In this document: piece by piece, positions 34,197-42,891 of the stretch | Position numbering within the stretch: position 1 is the stretch's first letter | How the letters are laid out: each line of letters opens with the position of its first letter | Assembly (NCBI GenBank): GCA_016715405.1 | Contig: JADKAE010000010.1 | Location: forward strand, 189,001 to 253,000 | DNA: 64,000 nucleotides | Origin: Saprospiraceae bacterium | GTDB lineage: Bacteria; Bacteroidota; Bacteroidia; Chitinophagales; Saprospiraceae | Direction: 5' to 3' | Position numbers and translations under genes: made by a program | Notes under the pieces: model-generated | Told to the model about the DNA's origin: nothing | The model's input: only the letters and a program-made list of their open reading frames with translations | Databases searched by the model: none

Positions 34197-35665
34197 ATGA
34201 ATGCGACACCCACCGAGCACCTGACATTGATCATTTTCATTGCCATATATCTTCTTGCCACCTTGTTAATCGGCTGGTGGGCGGCTCAAAAGTAAAAACG
34301 ACGCAGGATTTGTCATTGCTGGCCGTCGTTTGCCTATGTTTATTGCGGCTTGTGCCTTGTTTGCCACCTGGTTTGGGTCGGAGACAGTGATGGGCGCCTC
34401 TTCCGAATTTATTGCCGATGAAGAAGGTGCTCCGATAGGATTGCTTCGGGTTATAGAAGACCCTTTTGGGGCGGCGCTGTGCCTGGTATTAGTAGGGGCC
34501 TTTTTTTGCCAAACCGCTTTACAAGCTCAATATTCTCACCTTCAGCGACTTTTTCAAATTGCGTTATGGCCGCATTACTGAGTTGTTTTCCGCTATTTTT
34601 ATGGTGCCCTCGTTTTTTGGATGGGTGGCTGCGCAGTTGGTAGCGATGGCCATAATATTGCAGGTATTGGGAGGCATTGATCTTCACATTGGCATTGCGG
34701 CTTGTACGATTATCGTGGTGATTTATACCTATATCGGAGGGATGTGGGCGGTATCGATTACTGATTTTGTACAGACCATCATGATTATTGCCGGGCTTTT
34801 ACTGCTGGCTTTCCAGTTGGGCAATCAGGCCGGCGGGGTATCGGAGGTATTATCGCAGCAGCCTGAAGGCTTTTTCAATATGATGCCCGAGTTTAAGCCC
34901 ATTCCCTTTCTCGAATACATCGCGGCATGGATAACAATTGGCCTGGGGTCGATACCGGGGCAGGACGTATTCCAGCGGGTGATGTCGGCCAAAAGTGCCC
35001 GCACCTCGGTCATTTCGTCTTATGTGGCCGGTGCAATGTACCTCAGCATCGGGTTGATCCCTTTGTTTATTGCATTGTGTGGCAAGGCGCTTTATCCCGA
35101 TCTCAGGGAATTGGGGGGCGTCGAAAACGAGCAATTGATGTTGCCGGTCATGGTATTGAAGCATGGCACCTTACTCATACAGATCATGTTTTTCGGCGCT
35201 TTGTTGTCTGCTATATTGAGTACAGCTTCGGGCGCTATTTTGGCGCCGGCCACAATTATCGGCGAAAACCTGGTGCGTCCCTATCTCCGCAATGCAAGCG
35301 ACAAGCGTCTGTTGCAGATTATGCGGTTTTCTGTGGTAGCCGTGGCTGGTTGTTCGGCGTTGATGGCGAGCGTAAATACCAACATCTACGAATTGGTAGG
35401 GCAATCGTCTTCGCTCAGTCTGGTATCGCTATTTGTACCGCTTACGATGGGAATTTACTGGAAAAAGGCATCGAATGTGGGAGCTTTATCCGCTATTATC
35501 GCGGGGATGTCCTCCTGGCTTCTCTGTGAGTGGCAGGGCACTGTAGTCCCCTCGATAATAATAGGAGGGTTGGTAAGCCTGGTAGCTATGATTGCGGGCA
35601 GTTACATTCGGCCCGATCACAGCTACCAGGCGTTCAAGTTGGAAACGAGTCAAAGCGAGGCCTGA
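34197..35665 (+). CDS. Sodium:solute symporter family protein (two frameshifts)
   Basis: A polytopic inner-membrane transporter, 488 residues after removing two single-base insertions (near 34286, and one T from the run 34501-34507). Start ATG 34197 (MNATPTEHLT), followed by helix 1 (LIIFIAIYLLATLLIGWWAA). After correction it reads SKNDAGFVIAGRRLP, FATWFGSETVMGAS, ITELFSAIFMVPSFFGWVAAQLVAM, CTIIVVIYTYIGGMWAVSITD, PGQDVFQRVMSAKSA and ALLSAILSTASGAILAPATI, as in SSF-family Na+ symporters. Substrate cannot be told. It ends 3 bases before the convergent DUF4197 stop. Confidence 0.88.
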
Positions 35666-35668
35666 TCC

Positions 35669-36388
35669 TTATTTGTTGTCTTGTTTGGCAAACACCTTGC
35701 GCAACAGTTCGGACGTACGGGCGCCCACATTGCGGCGGATATTGATTTCTTCTTTTTCCACCATGGAAAACAATCCTTTTAATGCTTCTTTGGTCACATA
35801 GTCGCCGAGGTCGGGATTGGCTTTTTCCACCAGCGGGATTTTATTGTAGGTATTGACGGCATCCGACCAATATTTGCGGGCTTCGAATTTATCGAGTGAT
35901 TGGGCGATAACGGGGTTGAATTCCTGGTAGAGTTGATTATAGGTAGTGCGTTCGAGATAGCGGGTAGCGGCGTCTGTGTTTCCCATCAGAATGCCCATTG
36001 CATCCTGGAAGCTCATACTTTTGATAGCCGTGACAAAAATGGGTTTGGCTTTTTGGGCTGCGTCTTCAGCGCCGCGGTTTATTTTTTCCAAAATAATATT
36101 CTCTACGTTGGAAAAGCCGGGCACATTTTTGAGCCTGTCTGTTACCTTTCGGGCTTCGGCCGGAAGCAAAATTTTGTAGGCGCTTTTGAAATAGCCGTCT
36201 TTTTGCGACAAAAGATCAGCGCCTTTGCCGATGCCGATATTGAGGGCTTCTTTAAGGCCGCCGCCTACCTCGGCGTCGGTGAGCGGTGTATCACTCAATA
36301 CATTATCGAGGGTTTGCTGAATTTGGGCAGTTGTACATGCACTCAGGCCTGCTACAAATATCAGAAGGGTTGCGAAAAGTTTGTACAT
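35669..36388 (-). CDS. DUF4197 lipoprotein
   Basis: About 239 residues from ATG 36388 (MYKLFATLLIFVAGLSAC, lipobox GLSAC); a longer frame to 36427 adds an unlikely N-terminus. The mature protein has LSDTPLTDAEVGGGLKEALNIGIGKGADLLS, SFQDAMGILMGNTDAATRYLERTT and the VTKEALKGLFSMVEKEEINIR ending, which I recognise as the DUF4197 family of Gram-negative envelope proteins. The family has no settled function. Confidence 0.88.
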   Translation of the reverse strand: MYKLFATLLIFVAGLSACTTAQIQQTLDNVLSDTPLTDAEVGGGLKEALNIGIGKGADLLSQKDGYFKSAYKILLPAEARKVTDRLKNVPGFSNVENIILEKINRGAEDAAQKAKPIFVTAIKSMSFQDAMGILMGNTDAATRYLERTTYNQLYQEFNPVIAQSLDKFEARKYWSDAVNTYNKIPLVEKANPDLGDYVTKEALKGLFSMVEKEEINIRRNVGARTSELLRKVFAKQDNK

Positions 36389-36465
36389 GTTGCGTTGTTT
36401 TGGTGAACATTCAGCCATACAACGCACAGAGCGAGTATTTTTCTGTTAGCAAAAAGTTATTTTTC

Positions 36466-36551
36466 GATTGCGGATGTCGGATGTCGGATTTCAGATTTCG
36501 GATTAATCAAGGAAAAATCCGCAATCCAAAATCCGCAATCCGCAATCGAAA
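36466..36551. repeat. Mirrored tandem array, 7-nt period
   Basis: Left arm: six heptamers from 36466 (gattgcg, gatgtcg, gatgtcg, gatttca, gatttcg, gattaat). Right arm: five heptamers from 36517 (atccgca, atccaaa, atccgca, atccgca, atcgaaa). The right arm is close to the reverse complement of the left; the loop is ~9 bases. Between two minus-strand genes. The clearest member of the family. Confidence 0.85.
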
Positions 36552-36671
36552 TGGTTTTCATAGCTTCCGGACCGGCTTTTGGGGGTATACCGTTTAGTAT
36601 GATTCCCCAAAATTACGACACAGGAGCGGGCCATGCCAGCCAACTATAGTGGATATGTCAGGAAGCAGGTA

Positions 36672-37628
36672 TTAAATCTGTTTGGTTTCGATAGCCGGTT
36701 TGGGCACATTTTTCTTGAAAAGTTTGTCAGATGTCTGGTTGTAATTGTCGAGTAGGGCGCCCGATTCATTGTTGAAGCGATCCACGGCTTTGTTGTAGGC
36801 GTCTACGTCTTCCTGTGTCATTTCTTTTTTGCGGAAGGCGGCTACTACTTTCGCAAAGTCGTTTTCGGCCATATCCTTATAGAAAGAAGCAATATTAACT
36901 ACGGCATCCCTGAACTCCGTGTCGCCGTTAAAGGCGGGCATCAGTTGCAGCGATTTCAGTTCCTGCTTAGATTCTTCGAGCAGCAATACGCGTTCTTTTT
37001 CCATAAGTTTAACGTCTTGTTTGCTCATTGCGTCGAGTACGGCGGCGTTGCGTTTAGACAGCCGGAAATAGCGCAGGAAAACGGCCCGGTGGTAATTGTT
37101 TAGCCGGTTGATCTGGTTGATTTCGCTATTGCGGTCGCTTTCAACCAGAAGGATATTGTTTTTCTTTGCAAATTCTTTTTGCGCCTGCAGAAAGCGGTCT
37201 GCGGCGGCTGCCAGTTTCTTTTCGACAGCGTCTTGTGCGTCGAGGTACTTTTGCATTGCCTCAAAAGAGTTATCGCTTTCCATCTTCAGTTGTAGCAACG
37301 TGCTGAACTCATTGCGGAATGCTTCCTTATAAGCGTTTAATACACTGAGCATATCGGTTTTTAGCTGGGCCGTGGCTTTGTCGCTGGGGCGGTTGTTCAC
37401 GTTTGCAGTAGCTATGCCGATCTGATTGATCAGCTCAACTCGTTTGTGCTCCACACCCGCCATATCGTCGCTGTGCACCGAATGCTGCACATACTCGAGG
37501 CTTTTGGACACGATGGCTACGTGCTCGTTGTTGAGAAATTCGAAATATTTGACGGGGTCAACGGTCTGGGTGTAAGCCATAGTGCCTGCATACAGGATAA
37601 CCAGGGCGGTCAGAATTACATTTTTCAT
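36672..37628 (-). CDS. Secreted helical/coiled-coil protein of unknown function
   Basis: A 318-residue protein with signal peptide MKNVILTALVILYAGTMAYTQ. The rest is almost wholly helical with coiled-coil character (YLDAQDAVEKKLAAAADRFLQAQKEF; KLMEKERVLLLEESKQEL) and no Cys. It may belong to the LIC11966-type surface protein family, but I am not certain. It stands between two array/palindrome elements. Confidence 0.7.
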   Translation of the reverse strand: MKNVILTALVILYAGTMAYTQTVDPVKYFEFLNNEHVAIVSKSLEYVQHSVHSDDMAGVEHKRVELINQIGIATANVNNRPSDKATAQLKTDMLSVLNAYKEAFRNEFSTLLQLKMESDNSFEAMQKYLDAQDAVEKKLAAAADRFLQAQKEFAKKNNILLVESDRNSEINQINRLNNYHRAVFLRYFRLSKRNAAVLDAMSKQDVKLMEKERVLLLEESKQELKSLQLMPAFNGDTEFRDAVVNIASFYKDMAENDFAKVVAAFRKKEMTQEDVDAYNKAVDRFNNESGALLDNYNQTSDKLFKKNVPKPAIETKQI

Positions 37629-37665
37629 TGGCTGATTATTTTGTTATTTTAAAAATACAAATATC

Positions 37666-37693
37666 GTAGAGACGCAAAATTTTGCGTCTCTAC
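37666..37693. terminator. 28-nt perfect palindrome containing the thioesterase stop codon
   Basis: Perfect palindrome with ends gtagagacgc / gcgtctctac and centre aaaatttt. The minus-strand thioesterase stop (TAG, complement of 37690-37692) is bases 2-4 of the palindrome read on the minus strand. Same type as 30357-30384 and 12969-12996. Confidence 0.75.
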
Positions 37694-38115
37694 CAGGGTT
37701 TCGACGTGCGGTAAACTGTGCCTTTAAAAATGGCGATGCGGTGGTTGTGTTGGTTAACCACCTCCACCCGGTAAATGGCGATTTTATGCCCGAGGTGTTC
37801 CTCCGTAGCGGTAGCCGTAATGACATCGCCCGCATGGAGGGGCGCGGTATGCGAAATAGAGGTTTCTACCTAAACGGCTTGCATACCCCGGGAATTGGAA
37901 GCAAAAGCCAGCGCACTGTCGGCAAAAGAATAGGCAATGCCGCCGTGGGAAATGCGAAATCCAGTGAGCATTTCCTCCCTGACGGTCATGCGAAGCACAC
38001 AACTACCGGGTTGCACCTCTTGCCGTTCTATGCCCAGCCATTGGCTGAACGCATCATTTTGGTACATATAATCGACAATCCATCGGGCCTTGTCTTCGTC
38101 AGCTATAGTGCTCAT
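37690..38115 (-). CDS. Hotdog-fold thioesterase (PaaI-like) with an in-frame TAG
   Basis: Start ATG 38115 (MSTIADEDKARWIV). The PaaI-type core MLTGFRISHGGIAYSFADSALAFASNSRG is intact, with the usual HGG/AD residues. After QAV the frame has a TAG at 37870-37872, but the same frame then continues with ideal family text: VETSISHTAPLHAGDVITATATE ... HKIAIYRVEVVNQHNHRIAIFKG up to TAG 37690. The full length is 141 residues. A single-base change (TCG to TAG) would explain it; sequencing error or a recent nonsense mutation are both possible. Family members hydrolyse acyl-CoA thioesters, such as phenylacetyl-CoA. Confidence 0.82.
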
Positions 38116-38336
38116 CGGTAGATTCGTTTTTTTCTGGTTAATATCTAAGATAGCGGCACAATTGCAAGAAAAAGTATAATTTGGAAAATATTTTCTGCAT
38201 TCGGGCAGCGATTGAGTCGTTTTGCGCCTCATGAGAGAGACAGCCCAGGCAGAAAAAAGAGAGGGGGGATGTAATTCCCGGTCAACATATCTACGTTCAG
38301 ATCGTTATAAAATAGTAGCCAATTAACGCCATATCT

Positions 38337-38843
38337 GTGACGGAAAGCGAAATGATCAAGGGCTGTATGCGGGAAGACCGGCTTTGCCAGCAAGAGGTTT
38401 TCCATCGCTATGCGAGCAAAATGTTCGCTATATGCCTGCGTTATGCGCGTCATCGAATGGAGGCCGAAGATATACTACAGGATGCCTTTATAAAGGTATA
38501 CGACAATATCAACCAGTTTGAAGCCAAAGGATCTTTCGAAGGATGGATCCGCCGGATTGTGGTTAATACTGCTTTGAAGAACTATAGCCGGAAGAGTTTC
38601 GCTAGCGAGCAAATTGGCATGGAAAACCTGCCCGATCCCGCTATCGAACCGACTATTTACGACCATCTCAACGAGGAAGAGCTACTTGCGCTGATCGCAT
38701 CGCTGCCTCATGGCTATCGCGTGGTGTTTAATCTCTACGCTATCGAAGGATACAGCCATAAGGAAATTGCCGACATGCTGGAAATCCAGGAGAGCACCTC
38801 CCGGTCTCAGCTGGTCAAAGCGCGCAAGATGCTCAGACATTAA
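38337..38843 (+). CDS. ECF-type RNA polymerase sigma factor
   Basis: A 168-residue sigma-70-family protein with GTG start (38337) or ATG 38352. Region 2: EVFHRYASKMFAICLRYARH and AEDILQDAFIKVYDNINQF, with the W-x-x-R IVVNTA segment. Region 4: LIASLPHGYRVVFNLYAIEGYSHKEIADML and ESTSRSQLVKARKML, the -35-binding helix-turn-helix. It has a membrane-bound partner directly downstream (25 bases). Confidence 0.93.
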   Translation: MTESEMIKGCMREDRLCQQEVFHRYASKMFAICLRYARHRMEAEDILQDAFIKVYDNINQFEAKGSFEGWIRRIVVNTALKNYSRKSFASEQIGMENLPDPAIEPTIYDHLNEEELLALIASLPHGYRVVFNLYAIEGYSHKEIADMLEIQESTSRSQLVKARKMLRH

Positions 38844-38868
38844 TTGAGGAAACACAAAAAATTGCCGT

Positions 38869-40179
38869 ATGAAACGTCGCCACGAGGTAGACGACATATT
38901 TAAGCATAAGTTGGAGCACCATGCGGTGCCCGCTCCCCCCGATATGTGGGATCGCATCGTGCAGGCGCGCGAAAAGCGTGCTTATCCCCGCATGCTGCCG
39001 GGGCGTTTTATTATTGCCGGCAGTGCCGCTATTTTGGTGATATCTCTGGCAGCAGCCTGGTGGTTGTATCAACAGCCTACTTCAGCACCCCAATTGGGTA
39101 ATTTCTATTTGTCACCTATCTCGACTGACGTCCCCGCCTCCGCTTCCGTTTCTGCGGATACGGATGTGCCTGAAATTGCGCAAACTACCGTTTCTACCCT
39201 ACCGCCGGGCGTTGCAATTGTGCGACCGGTGGATAACCTGGGAACAACAACTTTAGTAGCACTGCCTAGCATAGAGACGCCTGTTGTTGCCGATCCGCAA
39301 GCGGCGGAAATATCAGCAGATAATCAAACTATTGCTGAATCCACCGACGATACGCAGGCCGCTTTTGTCCGCCATGACTGGTCGCCCTTGTCCCATTTGC
39401 CCACCCTGTCGCTTTCTTCACCGCCGATGCCCCTGCCCCAATACATCAAGTGCGCCCGCTTTGGCGGTAGTACCTGGCGACTGCACCTGGAAGCGCTGGC
39501 AGCGCCCGAATTGCCTATGCGCGAATTGCGCCCGAGGCAGGCAGAGGCGCAGGCATATGCTCGTTTGCGCCAGCAGACCGAACAGGCTGATTATGCCCTG
39601 AGCGCTGCACTGCGACTGGCATTGGTTTCTGAAAGCGGTTGGGTACTCAAAACCGGCCTGCATTACGGGCAGGTAAATGAAAATTTCAGCTTTTTCAATC
39701 CCAACGAGCAACGCATCATTATTACAGATATTTACGGCTCCGACGGCCACCTGATCCGCACCGACACGATTGTGGTAAACGGCGCTGAATACAAAGCCGA
39801 CAACCGCTACCAATGGCTCGATTTACCTGTGCTTGCAGGTTACGAAATGGATTTTGGCAAAGTAACATTTGCCCTCAATGCCGGAGCGCATATTAATTTC
39901 CACCTGGGCGCCGACGGACAATTTCTGGCGCCTGAAGACCTTCAACGTCCAGTTAACTTTGATGGGGACGATAATCCCGGCAGCCGGGTGTTTCGCCCGC
40001 GTATCGGTGTGGGGTGGTATGCCAGCATGGGTATTTTGTACCACGTGAAACCAGGCTGGCAACTCATGTTCGAACCCGGCTTCCGGATCTATCCCCGTTC
40101 TCTCACCCGCAGCCACTTTGACGTGGATCAGCGTTATTTTATTTCCGGAATTAATATAGGAGTTCGCCGAGCTTTGTAA
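38869..40179 (+). CDS. Probable anti-sigma / outer-membrane beta-barrel protein
   Basis: A 436-residue protein. The N-terminal ~40 residues are charged with a 'xVDDIFKHKLEHHAVPAPPDMWDRI' pattern typical of Bacteroidota proteins following ECF sigma factors. A membrane helix follows (GRFIIAGSAAILVISLAAAWWLY, ~45-67). Then a ~130-residue Ser/Thr/Pro linker, and a C-terminal domain of alternating beta strands (YALSAALRLALVSESGWVLKTGLHYGQV; FALNAGAHINFHLG; FEPGFRIYPRS; ISGINIGVRR) like the PorT/OMP beta-barrel group. So cytoplasmic sensor-binding end, envelope-spanning linker and outer-membrane-like domain lie in one chain. Fits a sigma/anti-sigma pair; not proven. Confidence 0.75.
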   Translation: MKRRHEVDDIFKHKLEHHAVPAPPDMWDRIVQAREKRAYPRMLPGRFIIAGSAAILVISLAAAWWLYQQPTSAPQLGNFYLSPISTDVPASASVSADTDVPEIAQTTVSTLPPGVAIVRPVDNLGTTTLVALPSIETPVVADPQAAEISADNQTIAESTDDTQAAFVRHDWSPLSHLPTLSLSSPPMPLPQYIKCARFGGSTWRLHLEALAAPELPMRELRPRQAEAQAYARLRQQTEQADYALSAALRLALVSESGWVLKTGLHYGQVNENFSFFNPNEQRIIITDIYGSDGHLIRTDTIVVNGAEYKADNRYQWLDLPVLAGYEMDFGKVTFALNAGAHINFHLGADGQFLAPEDLQRPVNFDGDDNPGSRVFRPRIGVGWYASMGILYHVKPGWQLMFEPGFRIYPRSLTRSHFDVDQRYFISGINIGVRRAL

Positions 40180-40218
40180 ATTTACCGATCAATTCCTGCC
40201 TAATCATCATTTTAAGGA

Positions 40219-40278
40219 GTTTATAGGTTTATGCGTTTATGGTTCAGTAAGAAAACCTATAAACCCATAAACCTATAA
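40219..40278. repeat. Mirrored tandem array, 8-nt period
   Basis: Left octamers from 40219 (gtttatag, gtttatgc, gtttatgg). Right octamers from 40255 (acctataa, acccataa, acctataa). The arms are close to reverse complements with a ~12-base loop. It lies between two plus-strand genes. Confidence 0.8.
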
Positions 40279-40319
40279 ACACAATGTCATCAACTTTATC
40301 ACAATAAAACATCCGGAAT

Positions 40320-41882
40320 ATGGCAAAATGGTTTACACTGCTATTCTTTGTAGCTGCCCTTCCCATGTGGGGTCAGGAAAAAGTGGACGAAGAAATCAAC
40401 AAATTGCTACGCAAACACGGCCTGGAACAAACCCAGGTAATGGAAACGGCGGCTTTGATTACCGATGTATACGGCCCGAGGCTAACGGCATCTCCTATGT
40501 TGGATAAAGCAACGGGCTGGGCTGTTGAAACGCTTAAAGGGTGGGGTATGGAAAACGTGCATACCGAAACCTGGGGACCTTTTGGTCGCGGCTGGGAGCT
40601 AAAACACTTTGAAATGCACGCTACAGCGCCCAATTATTTTCCCGTACTGGCATATCCCAAGGCCTGGTCGCCCTCTACAAAGGGGCTGGTAAAGGGAGAG
40701 ATCGTCTATTTGGAAGCAGAAACAGAAGAAGATCTCGAAAAATATAAGGGCAAGCTGGGCGGCAAGTTTGTATTTTTTGATACCCTTCGCGTGATTAAAG
40801 AATGGTTTGACGCACCGGCTACCCGCTACGAAGCTGACGAATTGCTTAATTTGGCCAACGCGCCTGCACCGGTACCGCGTCCTTTCCGCAATTGGGGAGG
40901 CGACCGCAGGGGATTCAACGAGCAACTCTGGAAATTACTTGGCGAAGAAAAACCCCTGGCTATCATTGATCGCAGTTACAAGGGCGACCTCGGTACCGTA
41001 TTCCTGTCGGGCGCCCGCGCTACCGACGGGCGTGCCTGGGAAGACAAAGCAGAGGTTATTCCGCAAGTGACTATGAGCGTAGAGCACTACAACCGCTTGT
41101 TCCGCCTGCTCAAAAGAGGCATTCCCGTTACGCTCAGCATGCAGATCGAATCGGCATATTCAAATCCCGACGACGGCATGGAGCGCAATATTATAGCCGA
41201 GATACCCGGTACCGACCTCAAGGAGGAAGTCGTCATGTTTGGCGCGCACTTCGACTCCTGGCATACGGCCACCGGTGCTACCGATAATGCCGCCGGTTCG
41301 GCGGTGATGATAGAAGTTGCCCGCATATTGATGGAAACGATCAAAGAAAGTGGCGTAAAACCCCGCCGTACCCTGCGCCTGGCGTTGTGGACGGGTGAAG
41401 AGCAGGGCCTTTACGGCTCTCGCGGGTATGTGAAGCAGCACTTTGCCGAGACGGATAACATGGGTAACGCCCAATCATTAAAACCAGAACAGGAGAAAAT
41501 TTCGGCCTATTACAACCTCGACAATGGCACAGGTAAGGTCAGGGGCGTTTACCAGCAAGGCAATCATGCCGTAGCTCCTATCTTCAGGGCCTGGCTCGAC
41601 GCTTTCAAAGACCTCGGCGCTACGACGCTTACGCTGTCAAATACTGGTGGCACCGACCACCTGCCGTTTGACGCAGCGGGTATTCCCGGTTTCCAGTTTA
41701 TCCAGGATGAGATGGCCTATTCTACCCGCACACACCACTCCAATATGGACAACCTGGACCACTTGTCGGAGGAAGACCTCAAGCAGGCCGCCACCGTTAT
41801 CGCCTCTTTTGTATGGCATACCTCGCAACGCGATGCGAAGTTGCCGCGCAAAGAATTGAATTTGAAGGCGGGGACGGAATAA
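40320..41882 (+). CDS. Secreted M28-family zinc aminopeptidase
   Basis: A 520-residue protein with signal peptide MAKWFTLLFFVAALPMWGQ. A PA-like insert (~residues 100-270, QLWKLLGEEKPLAIIDRSYKG) precedes the M28 domain: VVMFGAHFDSWHTATGATDNAAGSAV holds the first zinc ligand His and the bridging Asp, LWTGEEQGLYGSRGYV the catalytic and ligand Glu, STGGTDHLPFDAAGIPGFQF-like NTGGTDHLPFD the next ligand, and THHSNMDNLDHL the last His. It probably trims peptides from N-termini in the periplasm or outside the cell. Followed by a mirrored array. Confidence 0.92.
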   Translation: MAKWFTLLFFVAALPMWGQEKVDEEINKLLRKHGLEQTQVMETAALITDVYGPRLTASPMLDKATGWAVETLKGWGMENVHTETWGPFGRGWELKHFEMHATAPNYFPVLAYPKAWSPSTKGLVKGEIVYLEAETEEDLEKYKGKLGGKFVFFDTLRVIKEWFDAPATRYEADELLNLANAPAPVPRPFRNWGGDRRGFNEQLWKLLGEEKPLAIIDRSYKGDLGTVFLSGARATDGRAWEDKAEVIPQVTMSVEHYNRLFRLLKRGIPVTLSMQIESAYSNPDDGMERNIIAEIPGTDLKEEVVMFGAHFDSWHTATGATDNAAGSAVMIEVARILMETIKESGVKPRRTLRLALWTGEEQGLYGSRGYVKQHFAETDNMGNAQSLKPEQEKISAYYNLDNGTGKVRGVYQQGNHAVAPIFRAWLDAFKDLGATTLTLSNTGGTDHLPFDAAGIPGFQFIQDEMAYSTRTHHSNMDNLDHLSEEDLKQAATVIASFVWHTSQRDAKLPRKELNLKAGTE

Positions 41883-41885
41883 AAT

Positions 41886-41955
41886 AGGGTTTAGTAGAGT
41901 TTAGTAGGGTTTAGTAGGGTTTAGTGGGGTTTAGCTTTTTTGGAGGCTAAACCCT
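41886..41955. repeat. Mirrored tandem array, 10-nt period (short right arm)
   Basis: Left arm: five 10-mers from 41886 (agggtttagt, agagtttagt, agggtttagt, agggtttagt, ggggtttagc). Right arm: one unit gctaaaccct (41946-41955). It begins 4 bases after the M28 peptidase stop and lies before parA. Confidence 0.75.
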
Positions 41956-42023
41956 TCTAATTTCTCATTGATACAGGAATATTCATGTAGATGGGATTAT
42001 GCCCAAAATGTAGGGAAAAAGGC

Positions 42024-42031
42024 TATTTTTG
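42024..42031 (+). promoter_or_regulatory. Putative -7 box TATTTTTG for parA
   Basis: Exact TAnnTTTG match 25 bases before the parA ATG. Confidence 0.5.
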
Positions 42032-42055
42032 CCTTTAACAACGCGGGATACAAAT

Positions 42056-42811
42056 ATGGGACTTATCATTTCATTACTGAACCATAAAGGCGGGGTGGGA
42101 AAAACCACTTGCGCCGTCAATATTGGTGCGGGATTGGTAGAATTGGGCAAAAAAGTACTATTAATCGATTTGGACCCCAGGCCAACCTGACACTATCGCT
42201 GGGGCTACCCCGCGTGCAGGTTACCATGTACGAAGCTATGCGCGGTGAAGGCGAATTGGCGCCCTACACTGCCAAACCAGGACTCGACGTAGTAGGTTCT
42301 GTGCTCGACCTGTCGGGAATAGAGATGGAATTGCTAAATGAAGCGGGTAGGGAATACATTCTTAAAGAGCTATTGGAACCTTTTCGCGAATCGTACGATT
42401 ATATTTTTATCGATTGTCCGCCTTCGCTGGGCTTGCTCACGTTAAACGCGCTTACGGCAAGCGATACGATATACATCCCCTTGCAGACCCAGTTTTTGGC
42501 TATGCAAGGATTGGCCAAGATCAAGCAGGTCATCCAAAAGGTCAAGTTGCGCCTCAATAAAAAAGCTGGATATCGGCGGGGTGATCGCCACCATGTACGA
42601 CAGCCGCAAAGTACTCAACCGCGACGTGGTGGAGACCATTCGCAAGTTTTTCGGTGAATTGCTGTTCAATACCTTTATCCGCGATCGCGTCGCCGTGGCC
42701 GAGGCGCCCTCGGACCGCAAAGATATTTTGGCTTAGGCTCGCAACAGCGCCGGAGCTGATGATTACCTGTCTTTGTGCAAAGAGATCATCAAACGTACTG
42801 AGGAGTCATAA
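42056..42811 (+). CDS. parA: ParA-family ATPase (two frameshifts and an in-frame TAG)
   Basis: Start ATG 42056 (MGLIISLLNHKGGVGKTTCAVN): deviant Walker A KGGVGKTT. The first indel (missing C in 42175-42178) restores LLIDLDPQANLTLSLGLP. The middle frame has FIDCPPSLGLLTLNAL (Walker B and A' region). The second indel (extra A in 42559-42564) restores KLDIGGVIATMYDSRKVLNRDVVETIRKFFG. A TAG at 42734-42736 then interrupts DILA*ARNSAGADDYLSLCKEI; the tail after it is clear ParA family text. Corrected length 251 residues. It segregates DNA by ATP-driven gradients with a DNA-binding partner, probably the next gene. Confidence 0.88.
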
Positions 42812-42866
42812 GGTGGCGTTATATGCAAAAACGTTGTTGATACTGGCGATTTTGGGTTAATTTCTG

Positions 42867-42874
42867 TAGATTTG
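42867..42874 (+). promoter_or_regulatory. Putative -7 box TAGATTTG for the RHH-like gene
   Basis: Exact TAnnTTTG match 18 bases before the TTG start at 42892. Confidence 0.45.
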
Positions 42875-42891
42875 AATAAAACCGTTTTGCG

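Noticed and set aside
36466..36551. CRISPR-like array
   Set aside because: Units are 7 nt with no spacers and there are no cas genes; it is a mirrored tandem array instead.
37870..37872. TAG recoding (pyrrolysine or suppressed stop)
   Set aside because: TAG ends other intact genes here (nadD at 30358-30360 and this same gene at 37690-37692), so it is a normal stop.
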